Assembly: GCF_044597725.1 (NCBI RefSeq)
Contig: NZ_CP139003.1
Location: forward strand, 3,348,001-3,412,000
Reading direction: 5' to 3'
DNA: 64,000 nt
Source of the DNA: Bermanella sp044597725
GTDB taxonomy: Bacteria; Pseudomonadota; Gammaproteobacteria; Pseudomonadales; Oceanobacteraceae
Every line of letters begins with the position of its first letter. Position 1 is the stretch's first letter. Of this stretch, positions 60,734 through 64,000 are shown piece after piece. The translations under genes and the position numbers were made by a program. The notes below the pieces were generated by a model. That model was not told the origin of the DNA. It did not search any database and saw only the letters and a program-made list of their open reading frames with translations.

Positions 60734-61747
60734 ATGAACATCATAATTTCAAAACTGGAAAGTATTCGCTTTCTCACCCCGTGGATACGCCTTAGTAAGG
60801 GTGAGAATATAAAACAACAAAGCACAATACTATTAAAATCATTGGGTATTCCATTTCTCGCCTTTGTTATTTTTTTAGCATTATGGGACAGCGCAGCCAA
60901 TAGTATAGAAACGTCATTAGGCAAAGTGCCTGGGCCTAGCCAAGTCGTTGAGCAAGCAAAAGGTTTGTGGGCAATTTACGAAAATGAAAAAGTAAACGAA
61001 AAAGCGTTCTATGGAAGACAGCAAAAGCGTAATGCTGCACGTATTGAGCAAGACCCAGATTATCAACCGCGAATAAGAGAATACCGTGGTCGAATCACGT
61101 TTATCGATCAAATATTTACTAGTTTATATACGGTATTTGCAGGTTTCATACTCGCCATGGTTATCGCCATACCACTGGGTATCGCCACTGGTTTAAGCAA
61201 AACACTTCATTCGGCAATTAACCCAATAGTGCAAATATTCAAACCGGTTTCACCACTCGCGTGGCTGCCAATCGTTACTATCATTGTATCGGCCGTCTAT
61301 GTAAGTGATGACCCAATGTTTCAAAAGTCTTTCATTACTTCAGCCATCACAGTAACGCTGTGTTGTCTTTGGCCGACATTGGTTAATACGTCAGTTGGTG
61401 TAGCCAATATAAGCCCAGATTTAATCAATGTAAGTAAGGTACTACGTTTAAGTTGGGGGACAAAAGTCAGAAAGATTGTACTACCATCAGCATTACCTAT
61501 GATTTTTACAGGTATGCGGTTATCACTGGGTGTGGGCTGGATGGTACTGATAGCAGCAGAAATGTTAGCGCAAAACCCGGGCTTAGGTAAATTTGTATGG
61601 GATGAGTTCCAAAATGGTAGTTCAGACTCCTTAGGCCGAATTATGGTTGCCGTTTTCACCATTGGTATTATCGGATTCATTCTCGATTCAATCATGACAA
61701 CACTGCAGCGTTTTGTATCTTGGGATCAAAACGAAACAAGTAATTAA
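60734..61747 (+). CDS. nrtB: Nitrate ABC transporter permease NrtB
   Basis: The 337-residue protein is a BPD-type permease with six predicted helices. A long hydrophilic stretch between helix 1 and 2 (residues ~75-120) is seen in NrtB relatives. The EAA-type loop is KVLRLSWGTKVRKIVLPSALPMIFTGMRLSLGVGW near residues 235-270. AAAGGA precedes the ATG. The ATPase gene starts 12 bases past the stop. Confidence 0.92.
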   Translation: MNIIISKLESIRFLTPWIRLSKGENIKQQSTILLKSLGIPFLAFVIFLALWDSAANSIETSLGKVPGPSQVVEQAKGLWAIYENEKVNEKAFYGRQQKRNAARIEQDPDYQPRIREYRGRITFIDQIFTSLYTVFAGFILAMVIAIPLGIATGLSKTLHSAINPIVQIFKPVSPLAWLPIVTIIVSAVYVSDDPMFQKSFITSAITVTLCCLWPTLVNTSVGVANISPDLINVSKVLRLSWGTKVRKIVLPSALPMIFTGMRLSLGVGWMVLIAAEMLAQNPGLGKFVWDEFQNGSSDSLGRIMVAVFTIGIIGFILDSIMTTLQRFVSWDQNETSN

Positions 61748-61759
61748 TTGGATATTATT

Positions 61760-62578
61760 ATGACTTCTCATCACCTTATTATTGATCACGTGAGTAAAAC
61801 ATTTCACACTGAAAGTGGCGCGTTTGAAGCATTAAACAATATTAATTTGAAAATAAAGAAAGGCGAGTTTGTTTCATTAATCGGTCACTCTGGTTGTGGT
61901 AAATCAACCGTATTAAACATCATAGCGGGACTACAACAAGCAACAACAGGTGGAATTATTTTAGATGGTAAAGAAATATCTGAACCTGGCCCAGAACGGG
62001 CGGTGGTTTTTCAGAACCATTCACTTTTACCTTGGCTTACTGCCTATGAAAATGTTGAACTCGCTGTCAAGCAGGTATTTAAGCGCAAAATAAGCAAAGC
62101 GGAAATGCAAGACTGGATTACATACAATTTAAAATTGGTACATATGGAACATGCCATGCACAAAAAGCCACATGAAATTTCTGGCGGTATGAAACAACGT
62201 GTGGGTATTGCCCGCGCATTAGCAATGGAGCCAACAGTCCTATTAATGGATGAACCATTTGGCGCCTTAGACGCATTAACACGATCTCATCTTCAGGATT
62301 CATTAATGGAAATACAGCAAGAGCTTAACAACTCGGTGATTATGATTACCCATGATGTAGATGAAGCTGTATTACTTTCCGATCGTATTGTAATGATGAC
62401 AAACGGCCCAAGTGCAGAAATAGGCGAAATACTCGACATACATTTAGAGCGACCTCGTAATCGTCTTCAATTAGCGAATGACAAACGCTACAACGAATAT
62501 CGAAGTAATATTTTAACATTCCTACATGAACGTCATAAACTGAGCCCTGGCAGCACTAAACAATCTGCAACTGCCTAA
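61760..62578 (+). CDS. nrtD: Nitrate ABC transporter ATP-binding protein (NrtD-like)
   Basis: The 272-residue ATPase has Walker A GHSGCGKST (~41), the Q-loop in FQNHSLLPW, the signature EISGGMKQRVG, Walker B LLMDEPFGALD and the switch His in MITHDVDEA. There is no C-terminal substrate-binding domain, so it is NrtD-like rather than NrtC-like. The ATG at 61760 is chosen; a TTG at 61748 is less likely. Its last 23 bases overlap recJ on the opposite strand. NrtABD together import nitrate at high affinity. Confidence 0.92.
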   Translation: MTSHHLIIDHVSKTFHTESGAFEALNNINLKIKKGEFVSLIGHSGCGKSTVLNIIAGLQQATTGGIILDGKEISEPGPERAVVFQNHSLLPWLTAYENVELAVKQVFKRKISKAEMQDWITYNLKLVHMEHAMHKKPHEISGGMKQRVGIARALAMEPTVLLMDEPFGALDALTRSHLQDSLMEIQQELNNSVIMITHDVDEAVLLSDRIVMMTNGPSAEIGEILDIHLERPRNRLQLANDKRYNEYRSNILTFLHERHKLSPGSTKQSATA

Positions 62579-64000
62579 CCATAAGTTGCAGGCTTTCTTT
62601 GCCGCGGTATTCATTTACATCCATGTCATAAACAATATGCACTCGGCTTAGGCTTTGAAAGTCATTAGCCGAGTATCCATGACGCTCTATGGAAAACAAG
62701 ATTGCATCCACATAATGCCGCGACCCCGTTACAACCAGTGTCAGTTTTAGATGGTTTTTCTCACTACCTAATAAACGATGCTGAACAACATTGAACTCAC
62801 CATCAAATACTGGTTCAGGAAAATTCTGCCCCCAAGGAGCAACAAACCTTAATTGTCGTGCCGTCTCAATGGTGTATTCATGTACTTGAGGTTCACCATC
62901 ACTTACTACTTGGTTAACCAATAAATCACTCGATAACTGTTCAGCTGCAACGCGTTCAAACTCTCGAGTAAATTCTGCTAGATGTTTTTGTTTAATGGAT
63001 AACCCTGCCGCCATGGCATGTCCGCCAAATTTTTGTAGCACATGGGGAATCCGCTTTGCTACCAAATCAAGTGCATCACGCATATGAAAACCAGGAATAG
63101 AACGGCCACTGCCTTTAATATCAAAGTCACCACTCACTCTGGTACTATCATCAACATCGTCACTGGCTGGGGCGAACGCAATTACTGGTCGATATTGTTT
63201 CTCTTTAATACGTGATGCCAATAACCCCACAACACCTTGATGCCATTGTGGCTCATATAAGCAAAGCGCCGCTTTGGGCGTTTTTTCTAAGTTTAATTTA
63301 TCCAGCATGAGCAATGCTTCTTTTTGCATTTGCCCTTCTACTGCTTTTCGATCCTGATTAAGTTCATCAAGTGTTTCTGCTATGTGAATGGCTCGGACTG
63401 GCTCATGGGCAAGCAAACATTCAATCCCAATACTCATATCATCCATACGACCCGCTGCATTTATGCGAGGACCTAAAGCAAAACCAAAGTCTTTACTGGT
63501 TAACAATGGGGCTTGGCGCTTGGCTACTTGTAATAGTGCTTGTATCCCTGGTCGGCCATACCCTGCTCTAATGCGGCGTAAGCCTTGCTCCACCAAAATG
63601 CGATTGTTTTCATCCAACGGTACAACATCGGCGACTGTGGCTAAAGCAACAAGGTCGAGATAATTTGCCATATTTAATGTTTTGGCATCGGCATAACCTT
63701 GTGCAATACGCTTCGCCCGCAATGCACACATAACATAAAATATAACCGCACAGCCGCACGCCGCTTTTGATGGGAACTCGCACCCGGGCTGATTGGGGTT
63801 AACAATGGCATCAGCACTGGGCAAGGTATCTGCTGCTAAGTGATGATCGGTGACAAGCACTTGCATACCAAGTGACTGAGCGTGCTCAACACCGTCAAAG
63901 CTGGCAATGCCATTATCCACCGTTACTAATAAATCAGGTTGAAATTCTTTATGGGCTAAATCGGCAATAGGTTTAGATAAACCATAACCAAATTCGAACC
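62556..64000 (-). CDS. recJ: Single-stranded-DNA-specific exonuclease RecJ, partial
   Basis: RecJ degrades ssDNA 5' to 3' in repair and recombination. The window covers the C-terminal ~480 codons; the N-terminal start is beyond the right edge. Visible motifs are DNGIAS, the DHH motif VLVTDHHLA, the VVGLLASRIKEKQYRPVIAF segment and the DHHA1 motif GGHAMAAGL, followed by the OB-fold. The ATG/GTG at 63920 is internal (VDNGIAS), not the true start. It converges on nrtD. Confidence 0.95.
   Translation of the reverse strand, partial: FEFGYGLSKPIADLAHKEFQPDLLVTVDNGIASFDGVEHAQSLGMQVLVTDHHLAADTLPSADAIVNPNQPGCEFPSKAACGCAVIFYVMCALRAKRIAQGYADAKTLNMANYLDLVALATVADVVPLDENNRILVEQGLRRIRAGYGRPGIQALLQVAKRQAPLLTSKDFGFALGPRINAAGRMDDMSIGIECLLAHEPVRAIHIAETLDELNQDRKAVEGQMQKEALLMLDKLNLEKTPKAALCLYEPQWHQGVVGLLASRIKEKQYRPVIAFAPASDDVDDSTRVSGDFDIKGSGRSIPGFHMRDALDLVAKRIPHVLQKFGGHAMAAGLSIKQKHLAEFTREFERVAAEQLSSDLLVNQVVSDGEPQVHEYTIETARQLRFVAPWGQNFPEPVFDGEFNVVQHRLLGSEKNHLKLTLVVTGSRHYVDAILFSIERHGYSANDFQSLSRVHIVYDMDVNEYRGKESLQLMVRQLQIV

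Noticed and set aside
63985..64000. TTCGAA-like T-loop of a tRNA at the right edge
   Set aside because: It is inside the recJ frame and no cloverleaf could be formed.

Overview
This window reads as chromosomal DNA of a marine-type gammaproteobacterium, probably near Oceanospirillales/Marinobacter-like lineages. The evidence is the gene content (RlmH-RsfS-NadD-ProA, GuaBA, the Der-BamB-YfgM-HisS-IspG-PilF-RlmN-Ndk series, UbiX-Mpl) and close protein similarity to E. coli and Pseudomonas homologues as I remember them. No database search was possible, so genus is not assigned. I saw no rRNA, tRNA, CRISPR array, prophage or transposase gene.

Layout. 1-3586 (minus): the cut N-terminal part of PBP2, then rlmH, rsfS, nadD and proA. 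3705-6200 (plus): two overlapping membrane proteins with degenerate GGDEF domains, then a DedA protein. 6196-6975: a repeat array of ~62-bp direct units and ~231-bp tandem units with nested inverted repeats. 7046-8568: a lipoprotein hydrolase and tadA. 8543-9136: a yefM-yoeB toxin-antitoxin pair with TGTACA operator motifs. 9180-12416 (minus): guaB and guaA separated by a terminator-like hairpin. 12530-15837 (minus): three envelope proteins. 15962-21662: xseA, an M23 peptidase, smrA, a soluble chemoreceptor with a decayed CZB domain, a response regulator-diguanylate cyclase and a Rieske protein. 21672-29967 (minus): housekeeping genes from der to ndk. 30095-40030 (minus): sufE, fadD, and an iscR-led Fe-S operon (iscR-iscS-sufBCDS-sufA-sufT) with a strong terminator after sufT. 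40186-43676 (minus): a thrombospondin-type-3 protein, two small unknowns, ubiX and mpl. 43906-46088 (plus): a porin and two half-size phosphate-binding-like periplasmic proteins.

46080-62578 is a nearly complete nitrate assimilation island. It holds a PP2C-phosphatase/Ser-Thr-kinase fusion, an MFS nitrate transporter, an outer-membrane porin, nirBD, a FAD oxidoreductase plus molybdenum nitrate reductase, and an ABC nitrate transporter, with ppa interposed. Three plus-strand transcription units in it (porin, nirB, nrtA) each have a -24/-12 (sigma-54) promoter; nirB and nrtA also have upstream NtrC-like sites. Together they suggest a nitrogen-limitation regulon covering outer-membrane entry, inner-membrane uptake, and reduction of nitrate to ammonium. 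A terminator-like hairpin just before the reductase genes suggests a further control step. The window ends inside recJ (minus).

Most interesting points: the sigma-54/NtrC regulon that includes an uncharacterised porin; the nirD-nasB leader with an attenuator; the hybrid SUF operon carrying an IscS without its IscU-docking tail; the tandem degenerate GGDEF pair; the chemoreceptor that lost most zinc ligands of its CZB domain; and the nested-inverted-repeat array.
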